Below the pieces are notes generated by a model. The model had not been told where the DNA came from and did no database searches. It saw only the letters and a program-made list of their open reading frames with translations. This document shows positions 33,700 to 45,688 of a stretch of 64,000 bases of DNA, in pieces. Every line of letters begins with the position of its first letter. Position 1 is the first letter of the stretch. Location of the stretch: the NCBI RefSeq assembly GCF_021462225.1, contig NC_061800.1:11495002-11559001 (forward strand), in the 5' to 3' direction. This stretch comes from Girardinichthys multiradiatus (taxonomy: Eukaryota; Chordata; Actinopteri; Cyprinodontiformes; Goodeidae). A program made the position numbers and the translations under genes.

Positions 33700-33860
33700 T
33701 TTTCACATTAGTTGGTGTCTGAAAGTGGTATTTCAAGTACTGTACGGCTTGTAATGACACTGGAAATAATAATGTATAATCCTCTTTGCAATGTACAGCT
33801 TTAAAATAAAATTTTATTCTTAACACCTCAAATAGTTTTAAAAAGCTATAGAAAGGCTTT
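33700..33860 (+). pseudogene. Olfactory receptor C-terminal fragment
   Basis: The plus strand reads ESGISSTVRLVMTLEIIMYN, then PLCN, parallel to ESDISKIVRFAIKLQIIIYN, then PLFN, in the intact receptor at 29359 (end of TM6 loop and TM7). A stop follows and no upstream part is recognised within about 400 bp. Confidence 0.72.
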
Positions 33861-34289
33861 CTGTCATTTGTGCTATTGTTGTTTGGCCTTTTATTTTAAA
33901 TCGTATTTATGAAAATTCCTACATATTTTTATTATCAATCCTTATCTTTGGTGGGATTTTATTGAAGCAGAAATATGGTTTTGACCATAAATATTTATGG
34001 TCAAAAACAACAATATTAGAAATTGCAGATTTCTCAGTTTGATGAATATATTTGCTGAACAACATTCATATAAGACACTTTGTTGAAAAGTCAAATAGCC
34101 ATTTTTAACAATAAAAAGTATCTTGCAAAATTTGTAAAACTTGAATGTTTTTATGTTTTATCATGTTACAGCTACAAACATAAGTGTAATTTAAAGTATG
34201 ATGGGCCAACACAAATTAGTGCATATTTGTGAGTTTGAAGGAAAATAATCCATCCTTGACAATAAATGTGAAAAAATTCAGCCTGGTTT
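33861..34289. other. AT-rich intergenic, nothing recognised
   Basis: No coding or structural feature stands out. Confidence 0.5.
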
Positions 34290-34970
34290 AAATCTCACCA
34301 TAGCACACAATCAGCACTTCCAGGAGTAGACTGGACTACTGCAACTCTCTCTATAGTGAGAGTGACCAGTCTCTTATTCGCCATATTCAGCTGGTAAAAA
34401 ATTCAACTGTCCATCTACTAATGAGGACAAGACAAATAACCCAGATTTTATATTCCCTCCACTGGTTGCCTGTTTCTTTTAGATTTGTTTTAAAGATTTT
34501 ACTTTTAGTTTTTAAATGTCTAAATGGTCTGGCACCTCTTTATCTCAACAAGTTTTTAATCCTCATATTCCCAGTGAAACTCAAAGATCTCCAGACCAGA
34601 AGCTTTTAGTTGTTCCCTGGACTCGGCTCGTGACCAGGAGAGACAGAGGAATTTCAGCCGCAGGTTCTAGGCTACGGAACTCTCTCCCTCATTCTGTAAA
34701 GTCTGCTGGAAGATGATTTTAAATCTTAAACAAACTAATCTTTTTAAACTGGCTTTTAGTTTCAGAGAACATGACCATTAGGCCAGTCCTTGTTTCTTCT
34801 ATGCTTTTTATTGCAGCTTGTATTGCTTATATTTTTAACCTTGTATGTTATTGTTTATAGGTTTTTTATTAGTGTTATTTTTATCTTCCTTTTCAGTTTT
34901 TTTATTTACATATACAGCACTTTGGTTTCCCTTTGGCTTGTAAAGCACTTTATAAATTAAGAGGATGAAA
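34290..34970 (+). mobile_element. L2-like LINE 3' end, decayed
   Basis: The plus strand carries LDYCNSL, QLVKNSTVHLL and ILYSLHWLPVSFRFVLKILL, then LVFKCLNGLAPLYL, the C-terminal region typical of L2-group LINEs. It is followed by an untranslated end with CAGCACTTTGG and GTAAAGCACTTTATAAATTA, a usual 3' terminus. Stops after 34609. Confidence 0.72.
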
Positions 34971-35536
34971 CTCTGCTATTTTAGTCCTTCTAAATCTTAT
35001 TTCTGCTTTTGTTTTGTAGACCACAATGGTCATAGTTTTATAATAGCTATGACCCACATGCAGAGGAACATTCAGGAGACGGAGAAAAGTTTAACAAGTT
35101 TATTTAAGGTTTAGTTAATGGATCTGGAACCAGAACTGGAGTCGTCACTGAACAGAAACAGAGGACTGGTGAACAGGTGGCAATTGTAAATGGACAGGTC
35201 TGTGATAGAACGTAGGGTGATGCTTACAGGTAGTGGAGAGGAGTCCAGCTTAAACATGCATATATTCAGAGCCTGGAGAAGGTGGTTGAGAAGCCGCCAC
35301 CTGGTTCCTAGTGGAACTTCTTGGTGAAAAGCCTGAAGGCTGGGTCAGTTTGAGGAAATTCAGTAATTCAAACCACTACATGCTTTACCCTGAGCAAGCC
35401 TTGATAATGCCGGTGCCAATGAGGTTTGTTGGAGGGTGGGAAGGATTCGTAGAGGCTGGCCCAGGGATTGAGAACCCGGGGGCAGTCAGCTGGAGCTTGA
35501 TCAAGAGAATCTTTCAGGTTTCTAGTACATATTTCT
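34971..35536. other. Unassigned sequence upstream of ERV2
   Basis: Probably old repeat DNA. No gene seen. Confidence 0.4.
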
Positions 35537-35858
35537 GTTGGATGGGTGCGAGGACTTGTTATCACTCATGTAAAAAGGCACCTGCACTCTGCTTTGTATC
35601 ATACTTTTGTATGCCTTCCTCCCTGTGTGTGTGAGATCACCGTTATCTATTTCACACACTAGGCCGTGAGAACCAGCCTCCTTTCGGCCTCACACACACA
35701 CACATACACGCTGTCTGAACTGTCTGTTGAACTGTGTATATTAATAAAGAGATAGGGTGTCAAAACTTTGTAGTTGCACTGCAAAGTGGGCTACCCTTGC
35801 TACAAGTAACTCTGACTGTATCGTTCTTGCCTCTGAGTTGACTAAATAATACCTAACA
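35537..35858 (+). repeat. 5' LTR of ERV2 (left boundary uncertain)
   Basis: The right end is set by the primer site: the LTR should end at CTAACA (35858). A poly(A) signal AATAAA lies at 35743-35748. The start at TGTTGGATGG (35537) is only a guess because there is no second LTR to compare. Confidence 0.5.
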
Positions 35859-35863
35859 TTTAT

Positions 35864-35880
35864 TGGTCCTTCGAGCCGGA
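35864..35880 (+). other. ERV2 primer binding site, tRNA-Tyr type
   Basis: TGGTCCTTCGAGCCGGA is an exact complement of the 3' end of vertebrate tRNA-Tyr over 17 nt. Confidence 0.85.
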
Positions 35881-36649
35881 TTAATTCAATAACCTTATTT
35901 ATCTTTGCTTTAACAATGACTCTGGGATCCGTGGGGGAAGCCTGACGTCGAGCGAAGCACTGCTGCACAGCCTCCATTAGCCGGAGTGGCTGAAAGTCCC
36001 GGTGTGTGTGAATTCACACCTGGCCAGTGGGTTATCGCCTTCCTCAGCGCGTGGTGACTCTCACCAGATCCAGAGAGTCACCAAGAAGTCAACTCCGAGG
36101 TGAGACAGTTTTAAAATACAGTTCATAAGAAAAGTACTTAACAGTACTTGGTAGTGTGTCGCCGGTAAAGGACACTGCATTGGTATGGTTTTATTCCACC
36201 ATGAAAGGAATAGTGACAAATTAAGGTAAGGCCCCACCAAGAAGGGGGCCAAATAAAACGACTAAGGGTTATTCCCCTGCAAGGGAATAGAATAAGCGCT
36301 ATAAAAGTAAAAAGAATGGAGTAAATTGAGCTCATAAAATAACACCAAGTTAACTTAGAAAAAATTACAAGGTACCTGAAACTAACTGTGTGACTGTGTT
36401 GTGTGTGTATGGAGGACTAAGCATTTTAATAGAATCAGCAGGATTCTGCTAGTCCTGTGTTTTCTTTTGCCCAGATTAAAACTACCTACTGGTGACTTTG
36501 GAGATTAAGGTCGGATTTCATTCCAGAAAATTAACACCGCTGCGAATTAGTCGCAGTAGAAGGCCGTGTTAATGTCCTCTCCATAAGTCTCAAGCCAGTG
36601 ACCTTTGATCTGGGACATTCATACTACAATTAAACTAACACGAAAAATA
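35881..36649 (+). other. ERV2 5' leader
   Basis: Noncoding leader before the gag start; no motif assigned. Confidence 0.55.
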
Positions 36650-38213
36650 ATGGGAAAAAAACTGAAAAATAATTTGGAGCGAGATGTAAAATTTATGGAG
36701 AATTATGTGGAAGGAGCAGGCATGATCTGCCGTAGGTGGAATAAAAAACATGGGTTTTTGGGCAAATTAGATACAAAGGATGTCTTAAAATTACAAGGGG
36801 ATCTAAAATTAGAAATAATAAAAACTAAAAAGAGACAAAAGGAAGGTTGAATATAAACTCTCAGAAAAATGGTTGGAACAGAGCAAGTTGAGAGACATAC
36901 AGAGACAGGATAAGAGGGAGAAGCGAAAAGAAAAGTTAACAGCCGCAGTTATGGTGCGGCAAGAGGAGGAGACTACAGCTGCCTTCAGACAGCAAAGGCG
37001 GCAGCCTCCAGGAGAGCAGCCGCCTGCTACACAGGCAGTGGTACAGCGTGAGGAGGAGGAAGAAGGCGCAGCAGCACCTCCTCAAACCCCCGAGAAAAAG
37101 CCAGATAAATCAAACAACCCTTTTAAAACAGAAGAACAGAGCTCCTGGTCTCCTAATTTCTGGGGGAGCACAGGCGTACAAACTAGGAGTAAAAAAATGA
37201 AAACCACTACTGACCCCGGCTTATACCCAAATGAAGCCTTAAAGGCTCACGAACAGAAATTTCATCCATCTGGAAAAAATATAGAGGAAGACACATTTCC
37301 TCTTGTTGAAGTGGCCAATCCAAACATAGGTAACGCTAATAATCCACAGCCGCCAACCATTCTAGTATATAGGCCATGGACGCAGGAAGACAGAACTGCC
37401 GCTTTAAAAGGTATTCCAAACATACAGGAAGGTGTACAGGAGTTTTTAGCAGCTATCACAGAACTCAGAGGAAGTTTCCATCTTAATGGCAGAGAAATGC
37501 ACCAGTGTCTTTCTCGGCTCTTCGGCCATCGCTGGTGTAGAGTAGCCGGAGATTTCACTGGAAATGATGCCCAGGGAAATTCAATGGCGCACAATTCAGC
37601 GGATTTAAGAGATGCCTTACGCATCCTTCACGACAGAATCAGAACAGAATACACACAGACAGCAGATTACGGCAAAATCTCACAATGTAAACAGAAGGAT
37701 GAGGAAGACCCACAAGATTTTTTGGATAGAATGAGACGTGTTTTCATAGCAAACTCTGCTTTACCATACAATGAGGTAGAATGCGGGGCATATCAACAGC
37801 AGCTGAAGAGAGCGTTTTTGCAAGGATTAAAACCTGAGCTCAGACGGTACATAGATAAACATTGGGTACACCAGAATACAGGCACTGTCAACCAGGCGTT
37901 GGAATATGCAGAACATGCACACAAAACGCAACAACACAGGAAAACAGACACATTCACAATGCAAGATGGTTTAATAACATTGCAACAAGTGTCAGCACAC
38001 TCATCAAGGGGGAGGGGAAGATTTAGAGGCGGGGGGAGCAGAGGAGGAGGAGAATTCAGAAACACACAAAGCATTGTGTGTCGGAGGTGTGGCAAAACAG
38101 GGCATTACGCAAGAGGATGCAAAACAAACTGTTGGCTTTGCAACAAGCAAGGACATTTTGCAAGAGATTGTCAGGAGAAACTGGTATACAACCCCAACTC
38201 CAACCAAAATTGA
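36650..38213 (+). pseudogene. gag: ERV2 gag (matrix, capsid, two zinc knuckles)
   Basis: The ATG at 36650 gives MGKKLKN, a plausible N-myristoylation signal followed by a basic matrix. A TGA at 36848 with a frame change separates it from the main ORF (36873-38213, whose first codon is a TTG, so it is a continuation and not a start). That ORF has an acidic/Gln-Pro-rich linker, a capsid with the segment EEDPQDFLDRMRRVF (about 37705), an Arg/Gly-rich stretch and two CCHC knuckles, CRRCGKTGHYARGC (about 38080) and CWLCNKQGHFARDC (about 38131). It ends in TGA at 38211, with protease continuing in the same frame. Confidence 0.88.
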
Positions 38214-39058
38214 CAATTACAGCCTCAGCCCCCTGCAGGGGAAGAAGATAACTCTGATATGGAGGAAGTTGACATACAAGCAGCCTTAGAACTGATAGCG
38301 TTAAGCAAATCACAAGATTTACCCTATAAGAACATAATAATAAATGAAAAAGTGTACAACTGCTTTTGTGACACGGGGGCATGTAGGACAGTATTAAACT
38401 GAACCCCCACCTGGAGTAAAATATTCTAACACTGCAGTACATGTTAGATCTGCAGCCGGTACATCAGAGATCCATTATCTAAGCACACCGGTGATCATAA
38501 AAGAGCCTGAAACAGGATCCACATGCCAGGCTCCCGTTCTAATTAGTCAGAAATGTCCAGTAAATCTGCTAGGGAGAGACATTATGCAGAAGTTACACAT
38601 AAACATCGTGTCTACAGAAACAGGCATGAAAGCTATTGTTGAGGAGGGAGCTGCACACGGGTCCTCACAACCACACTATTACTGGTCTCTAGATCTAGGA
38701 CCCACCCCAACAGCTCGAGAGCTGCTAAGAAAAACAAACTTTTCAACAAACTCAGTACATGCCAGACACTGAACTCCATGTGACTATGAGATACAAAAAC
38801 ACTCCAGGGCCAGATTATCAATATGACACTGTTTTTCATAGAGAGAATAATCAAACCGTTACCATACAGCATCTGTATGTTGACCCCAAAACAGGGAAAT
38901 CCTCTGCCTCAGTCCTACTGTCGGAAAAACAACTACAACTGTTTAAAGACCACACCCCTCATCTATCACTGACTAAACCTGTAGGGGGTCAATGGAAGAA
39001 TTCAGAACATTTTCTACAAAGAGCTGAGAGAGGGAGATATGAGGCATCAACAAACTGA
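38214..39058 (+). pseudogene. pro: ERV2 protease and 2H-phosphoesterase-like domain (frameshifted)
   Basis: Protease follows gag in the same frame past the UGA, with the active site CDTGA (about 38367), then a stop at 38400. In another frame come the protease C-terminus with NLLGRD (about 38563), and next a strand HYYWSLDLG (about 38677) and helix. The frame changes again near 38757 to HVTMRY (His 38777-38779) and, 61 residues later, HLSLTKP (His 38960-38962). Between them are a helix/strand region with TVTIQHLYV and ASVLLS. The order matches the ERV1 domain at 9630-10000 although the residues have diverged widely. Confidence 0.78.
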
Positions 39059-39079
39059 CTGGAAAATAGATCATAATAC

Positions 39080-40218
39080 AGGGATCTGGAAACTCACTCT
39101 AGGGTGGGTGATCAAAGTACATCCAAAAACGCATATGGATGAAGCTGACTGAAAGCTACAGTGTCTGGCTGAAGAAAAACGAAATCTAAAACACTCTGCC
39201 TTGAAAGCTGTCCCACCTGAACTGTGGTCCCAATCATCAACTGATGTAGGGCTAATAAAGGGGTTCCCACCATACAAGGTTAAACTAATATCTGAAAAAA
39301 GGCCATTAGTCCATCAATATCCCTTAAAGCCAGAAGCTGAGGAAGGTATTGAGCCAGTAATACAGGACATGTTAAAATCAGGAATATTAAGAGAAGCCCC
39401 TGAAGCTACATGTAACACACCTATTTTTCCAGTGCAGAAAGCCAGCACAGGAAAGTGGAGAATGGTCCAAGATCTCTGACAAATAAATGATATTGTACAG
39501 CATGCAGCTCCAGATGTTTCAAATCCACACACATTGCTGCATTCACTGACCCCAGATAAAAAGTATTTCTCAGTAGTAGATCTTAGCAATGCTTTCTTCA
39601 CAGTACCACTGCATGAAGAATCACAGCATTTGTTTGGTTTTCAGTTTAAAGGAAAGAAATACACCTATACTAGGCTTCCACAAGGTTTCAGTGAAAGCCC
39701 ACATGTATATACACAAGCATTAAGGTACTCAATGAGCACCTGCATAATACCAGAACAGTCAAGTTCTGCTATATGTGGATGACATTTTAGTAGCATCAGA
39801 CACAGAAAAACACTGTGAAGAGGCCACAATTACTGTGTTAAAGCACCTACACCAAACAGGCCACAAGGCTTCAAGAGACAAGCTGCAGTTTTGTAAAAAT
39901 GAAGTGGTTTAGAACGGACGCTCTCTACTGGATAGTAGAAAAACAGCCATACAGGAAGCCCCAAAACCAATAACAAAGCAGCAAATGATGTCCTTTTTAG
40001 GACTTTGTAATTTCTGCAGAGAGTGGCTTCCCGACTATGCAGCCATAGTGCAACCATTACAATCTATGATTTATGGAACAAACATGACATTAAGGGACAA
40101 AATTATTTGGACAGAAGAGGGGGAAAAAGCATTTATTAACTTAAAGAACTTACTGCAAACCACAGTTACATTAGCCTTACCAGACTACAGCCAACCATTC
40201 ACGCTGTGCGTGGACTCA
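39080..40218 (+). pseudogene. pol: ERV2 reverse transcriptase (broken)
   Basis: Motifs in order: TPIFPVQKASTGKWRMVQDL (stop at 39477), VVDLSNAFFTVPL (about 39576), LPQGFSESP (about 39675), and after a frameshift near 39760 the catalytic LYVDDILVAS (about 39769). The thumb/connection follows with FLGLCNFCREWLPDY and LALPDYSQPFTL. A TAG at about 39910 is one more break. The frame runs into the LINE at 40219 and resumes after it at about 43591. Confidence 0.88.
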
Positions 40219-43200
40219 TGTCAGAATCAGAATCAGAATCAGAAAAGCTTTATTGCCAAGTACGTTTTTGGACATACAAGGAATTTGTTTTGGCGTAGTC
40301 GGTGCAATACAGTACAAATTAAACAGTATAAACATATCTACACTATAATATAAATATATGTGCACAGTTTTAAGTGAGTGAGAGTAAATATAGAGCAGTA
40401 TAAGATGCAAGAGCAATACAACAGTGCAGGTGATCATTGTGCAAGTAAAGCAGGAGTCCAAGCTGAGCGTTAATGTAACGCATAAAGTTACAGGTTACAG
40501 GTGTCCTGTCAGCAAAAAAAGGGGGGGTATGGGGGAAAGGGAGAGTGTCAAGGTGGTTTCCGGGCTTTGTTAACCAGGCTGGTGGCAGATGGGAAAAAAC
40601 TGTTCTTGTGGCGTGAGGTTTTGGTCCGGATGGACCGCAGCCTCCTGCCAGAGGGGAGAGTCTCAAAGAGTCTGTGACCGGGGTGGGAGGGATCAGCCAG
40701 AATCTTCCCGGCCCGCTTCAGGGTCCTGGAGGTGTACAGTTCCTGGAGCGACAGTAGACTGCAGCCAATCACCTTCTCAGCAGACCGAATGACACGCTGC
40801 AGCCTGCCCTTATCCTTGGCTGTAGCAGCGGCGTACCAGATGGTGATGGAGGAGGTGAGGATGGACTCAATGATGGCTGTGTAGAAGTGCACCATCATAG
40901 TCTTTGGCAGGTTGAATTGCTTCAGCTGCCGCAGGAAGAATATCCTCTGCTGGGCTTTCTTGATGAGGGAGCTGATGTTTGGCTCCCACTTGAGATCCTG
41001 GGAGATGATGGTTCCCAGGAAGCGGAAAGATTCCACAGTGTCAATTGTGGAGTCACAGAGGGTGATGGGGGCAGGTGGGGCTGGGTTCTGCCTGAAGTCC
41101 ACAACCATCTCCACTGTCTTTAGAGCGTTGAGCTCAAGGTTGTTCTGGCTGCACCAGTCCAACAGATGGTCCACCTCCCATCTGTACGCAGACTCGTCAC
41201 CATCAGAGATGAGTCCGATCAGGGTGGTGTCGTCCGCAAACTTCAGAAGCTTGACAGACTGGTGACTGGAGGTGCAGCTGTTGGTGTACAGGGAGAAGAG
41301 CAGAGGAGAGAGAACACAGCCTTGGGGGGAACCGGTGCTGATGGTCAGGGAGTCAGAGACGTGCTTCCCCAGCCTCACGCGCTGCTTCCTGTCAGACAGG
41401 AAGTCAGTGATCCACCTGCAGGTGGAGTCGGGCACACTCAGCTGGGAGAGCTTCTCCTGTAGCAGAACTGGGACGATGGTGTTGAAGGCAGAGCTGAAAT
41501 CCACAAACAGGATCCTGGCGTAGGTTCCTGTGGAGTCCAGGTGCCGGAGGATGAAGTGAAGGGCTAGGTTGACTGCATCGTCTACAGACCTGTTGGCTCT
41601 GTAGGCAAACTGCAGGGGGTCAAGGAGGGGGTCGGTGATGTCTTTTAGGTGTGAGAGCACAAGGCGCTCAAAGGACTTCATTACCACAGAGGTCAGGGCG
41701 ACGGGTCTGAAGTCATTAAGCCCTGTGGTCCTTGGCTTCTTGGGAACAGGGACGATGGTGGAGGACTTGAAGCAGGCTGGCACATGACATGTCTCCAGTG
41801 AGGTGTTAAAAATGTCTGTGAAGACTGGAGACAGCTGATCAGCGCAGTGCTTCAGGCTGGCTGGTGAGACAGAATCCGGACCAGTAGCTTTCCGGGGGTT
41901 CTGTCTCCTGAAGAGTTTGTTGACGTCCCTCTCCTGGATGGAAAGAGCCGTCCTCGGCGTGGGTAGGGGGCTGGTGGGGGGGAACTTCAGGGTGGGGGTT
42001 GGAGGTGCCAAGGCCCCTCTTGAGGTTGGGGAGGTGGGGGTGGTGGATTGTGGCTGCAGCTGTTGGGGGGCGTCGTGGGAGATGGTTGCAGGACTGTCCC
42101 TTTGTCTTTCAAAGCGGCAGTAGAACTCGTTCAGGTCGTTGGCGAGGCGTCGGTCGTTGATGGAGTGGGGGGCTTTTGGCTTGTAGTTGGTGATTTGCTT
42201 GAGCCCTTTCCAGACAGACGCAGAGTCGTTGGCTGAGAACTGGTTTTGGAGCTTCTCAGAGTACAGTCGTTTGGCCTCTTTCACTGCCTTGCCAAACTTG
42301 TACTTAGCCTCTCTGTATATGTCTTTGTCCCCACTCCTGAAGGCCTCTTCCTTATCCAGTCTTAACCTTCTGAGTTTAGCTGTGAACCAGGGTTTGTCGT
42401 TGTTGTAACTCACCCTGGTGCATGATGGTACACAGCTGTCCTCACAGAAGCTGATGTAGGAAGTCACAGCCTCTGTGTACTCGTCCAGACTGTTGGTAGT
42501 AGTCCTGAACACATCCCAGTCTGTACAGCCTAAACACGCCTGGAGATTCTCCACAGCCTCACTGCTCCACTTCCTTGTCGTCCTCACAACAGGTTTGCAG
42601 AGCTTTAGTTTCTGCCTGTATGCAGGAATCAGGTGGACCATGATGTGGTCGGATTGGCCCAGTGCAGCACGTGGGACGGCGTGATAAGCGTCTCTAATGG
42701 TGGTGTAACAGTGATCCAGAATGTTGTCCTCTCTGGTCGGACATTTTATAAACTGTCTATATTTGGGGAGTTCGTGGGTCAGATTACCTTTGTTAAAGTC
42801 GCCAGCGACGATTACTAAGGAGTCCGGGTTGGTCCGCTCCACACTCAGTATCTGGTCGGCGAGCATGCGCTGTGCGACCTGCACGTTAGCTTGCGGCGGG
42901 ATGTAAACACCGACCAGGATGAACGAAGCGAACTCACGGGGGGAATAGAAAGGCTTACAGTTTATGATGAAGGATTCCAGGTCTGGAGAACAGTGCTGCT
43001 GAATCACTGTCACGTCGTTGCACCAACCACTGTTGAGGTAAAAACAGATTCCTCCACCTTTCGCTTTGCCGGAGAGTTCCGTGTCTCTGTCCGCTCTGTA
43101 GAGCTGGAATCCTGCCAGCTGCAGCGCAGAGTCCGGTATTAATCCACACAGCCACGTCTCCGTGAAGCACAAAACTGCCGATGAATAAAAGTCCCTGTTT

Positions 43201-43590
43201 TTCCCCAACAGCAGTTGTAGTTCCTCCATTTTGTTGGGAAGTGAGCGCACGTTAGAGAGAAATATTCCAGGTAACGGTGTTCGTAGTCCACGCTGGCGAA
43301 GTCGTACCAGCACCCCAGCCCGTTTCCCTCTCTTCCGGCGTTTCACCGCGTGAACAAAGGTGAGCGCACCTTTGACCAGAATGTCCAAAAATTCCAGAGC
43401 AGTAGGCAGAAAAGTGGGAAATAACTCCTCTGGTGTAGTAGCCCTGATGTTCATGAGTTCTTCTCTGGTGAGAGAGCTCCGGGTACCATCACAGAAGACC
43501 GTTTTAAAGCAAAAAACAAAACAAAACAATGCGCACCAACACGCCGAGGCGACCATCTGCGGCGCCATCTTGTTCTTCCACAGAGGGCTA
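40219..43590 (-). mobile_element. LINE (L2/CR1-like group) with an uninterrupted ORF, inserted in ERV2
   Basis: The 3' end (left) carries a short tandem tail (TCAGAA repeated) and the TTTATTGCCAAGTACG signature; the 5' end is near 43590. The insertion is in reverse orientation relative to ERV2 pol. I could not define a target duplication. A dead relative is at 31986-32940. Confidence 0.85.
40548..43568 (-). CDS. LINE endonuclease/reverse transcriptase, intact ORF
   Basis: One open frame of 1006 residues from the ATG at 43568 ([11 protein letters not shown]); the 14 further codons upstream come from ERV2 flank and lack support. It begins with a hydrophobic stretch and a basic region ([10 protein letters not shown]). 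The apurinic-type endonuclease follows: [21 protein letters not shown], and SDHI. The reverse transcriptase has [27 protein letters not shown] and the catalytic FADDTTLIG. The C-terminal SSITIWYAA and basic [20 protein letters not shown] complete it. Length is normal for an ORF2-type protein and there is no stop, so it could be active. It nicks target DNA and primes cDNA from the break. Subclade assignment (L2 against related groups) is uncertain. Confidence 0.88.
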   Translation of the reverse strand: MAPQMVASACWCALFCFVFCFKTVFCDGTRSSLTREELMNIRATTPEELFPTFLPTALEFLDILVKGALTFVHAVKRRKRGKRAGVLVRLRQRGLRTPLPGIFLSNVRSLPNKMEELQLLLGKNRDFYSSAVLCFTETWLCGLIPDSALQLAGFQLYRADRDTELSGKAKGGGICFYLNSGWCNDVTVIQQHCSPDLESFIINCKPFYSPREFASFILVGVYIPPQANVQVAQRMLADQILSVERTNPDSLVIVAGDFNKGNLTHELPKYRQFIKCPTREDNILDHCYTTIRDAYHAVPRAALGQSDHIMVHLIPAYRQKLKLCKPVVRTTRKWSSEAVENLQACLGCTDWDVFRTTTNSLDEYTEAVTSYISFCEDSCVPSCTRVSYNNDKPWFTAKLRRLRLDKEEAFRSGDKDIYREAKYKFGKAVKEAKRLYSEKLQNQFSANDSASVWKGLKQITNYKPKAPHSINDRRLANDLNEFYCRFERQRDSPATISHDAPQQLQPQSTTPTSPTSRGALAPPTPTLKFPPTSPLPTPRTALSIQERDVNKLFRRQNPRKATGPDSVSPASLKHCADQLSPVFTDIFNTSLETCHVPACFKSSTIVPVPKKPRTTGLNDFRPVALTSVVMKSFERLVLSHLKDITDPLLDPLQFAYRANRSVDDAVNLALHFILRHLDSTGTYARILFVDFSSAFNTIVPVLLQEKLSQLSVPDSTCRWITDFLSDRKQRVRLGKHVSDSLTISTGSPQGCVLSPLLFSLYTNSCTSSHQSVKLLKFADDTTLIGLISDGDESAYRWEVDHLLDWCSQNNLELNALKTVEMVVDFRQNPAPPAPITLCDSTIDTVESFRFLGTIISQDLKWEPNISSLIKKAQQRIFFLRQLKQFNLPKTMMVHFYTAIIESILTSSITIWYAAATAKDKGRLQRVIRSAEKVIGCSLLSLQELYTSRTLKRAGKILADPSHPGHRLFETLPSGRRLRSIRTKTSRHKNSFFPSATSLVNKARKPP

Positions 43591-45592
43591 TATGAAAGCT
43601 GTACTGACACAACCCTTTGGGTCTAAAGATAGACCCCTAGCCTTTTACTAAAAGAAACTCGACGCGGTGGCCAGGGGTTTTCCTGCTTGTTTGCAAGCAT
43701 GCTCAGCTGCGGCTGAAGTAGTGAAGCAAACAGCTGAAATAGTTTTATGCCACCCGCTGCTGTTAAACGTTCCCCATTCTGTCTCACTTGTTTTACTACA
43801 GACCTCACTTCCCTTTTTGACACATGCAAGACATATTGCATTAACTTCTCTACTACTCTCACAACCAAATATCACCTTGCAAAGATGTGGCCCATTAAAT
43901 CCAAGTACCTTAATACCTACGGAAGAGGACGGACAGCCACATTCATGTAAAGCAAAAGTAGAAGAGGACACCAAACCCAGACAGGACATTTCCCAAACGC
44001 CACTGCCTAACTCACAAACTGTGTTTGTAGATGGGTCAGCATCAAAAGATGAATATGGGAAAAATAGAGTTGGTTACGCAATGACAACCATTGACAGCGT
44101 AATAGAAGCTAAATCCTTGCCCAAAACATGCTCAGCCCAGACTGCAGAGTTGTATGCTGTAGTGAGAGCATGTGAACTACATGAGGGACAGATACTTACT
44201 ATATACACAGACAGCCAATACGTTTTTGGATCAGTACATCACCATGCTAAAATCATCAGGAACAGAGTTAACACATTTTAATCTTTTGAAAAGATTATTA
44301 TCAGCAATACAGCTACTTGGTAAAATAGCACTCTGTAAATGTAAGGCTCACCAAACAGATTCTAGCACGGAAACAAAGGGGAATACTTTTGCTGACATAA
44401 CTGCAAAGAAAGCTGCAGCAGAACCCCTAAAACTAAAAATGACTGACCTGCTATTTATAGACATGTCCTTACTAAAAGATGCGCAACAGACAGCACCCAG
44501 TACTGAAATAAAGGCCTGGCTGAAAAGAGGAGCTGAGAAAAAAGATGATATATACCACATAGAAAACAAACCCGTTTTACCAAAAAATCTATATAAAACG
44601 GCGGCGGTGGTGACTCATGGCAAATGCCACGTGTCACAGAGAAATATGTCACATCTGGTGAAACATCAATTCTACGCTTTAAATTTTTCTGACTATGCAA
44701 AGAATTTTTGTAGATCATGTATTATCTGCTGCAAACATAATCCACAGGGAAATATGAGACCCAAAAGAGGCCAGTTCCCAGCAGCAATTCATCCCTTTCA
44801 CACGATACACATGGATTTCATAGTTATCATGGTCAGGGGGAAAGAAATATTGTTTAGTGGTTATAGATGCATTTTCAAAGTGGGTTGAGATGTACCCTAC
44901 AAAACACTGTGATGCGCTCACGGTGGCAAAAAGTTTAGTGACACATTTCTTCCCCACATATGGTATCCCACAAATTATAAGATCAGATAATGGGACTCAT
45001 TTTGTAAATAATGTAATAGAACTGTGCTCTAAAGCATTAGGGTTTCAGTTAAAAAAACCATTGTTCTTACCACCCAAAATCTGCTGGGCTGGTTGAACGA
45101 ACAAATGGGACAATAAAAAACAGACTGAGAAAAACAGTTGAGGAGACAGGCAGACCGTGGCCAGACTGTCTGTCTCTGGTCAAACTATGGATGAGAATAA
45201 CTCCAAATCAAACTGGCCTCACTCCATTTGAAATAGTACATGGCAGACCGTTTCCTCTGCCTTCTGACATGAATGAAATAGAGAAAGCACAACAGGAAAC
45301 TTCATTAGCTGAGTGGATGAATAAAATGTTGCAGACAAAAGAAGCACAGATGTCCAGTGGTCTGCCGATAACCTCTGCTCCTATCCTACAGAACGAGCTG
45401 AGGCCTGGAGACCTAGTCCTGATTAAGACACTCCACAGGAAGAATTGGAGCACTCCTCGGTGGAAAGGGCCGTTTCAAGTGCTCCTGACAACGCCCACAG
45501 CTCTGAAAATAGCAGAGAGGCCTTCCTGGATCCATAAAAGCCGCTGTAAGCCAGTTTTGCCGTTACAGGAGCCAGATCAACCGACGGGGTAA
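43591..45592 (+). pseudogene. pol: ERV2 RNase H and integrase (broken)
   Basis: After the LINE the frame resumes with [15 protein letters not shown] (then a TAA). RNase H shows VFVDGSASKDE (about 44020), AELYAV and YTDSQYV. A frameshift near 44270 leads to CKAHQTD and the integrase zinc finger (HGKCH, about 44620, and CRSCIIC). The core has MDFIVIM (first Asp, about 44813), and after another shift RSDNGTHF (about 44983) and LVERTNG (about 45090). The C-terminal part (45191-45592) contains [12 protein letters not shown] (about 45460), the GPY/F domain. Confidence 0.88.
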
Positions 45593-45688
45593 GCAGAAGG
45601 AAGTCCGGCTACAAAGGAGTTGGAGGACCCATATGGCCCAGCGTCTCAAACCGGTGAAGAAAACAGCTGATCTGCGCCCAGTTATAAA

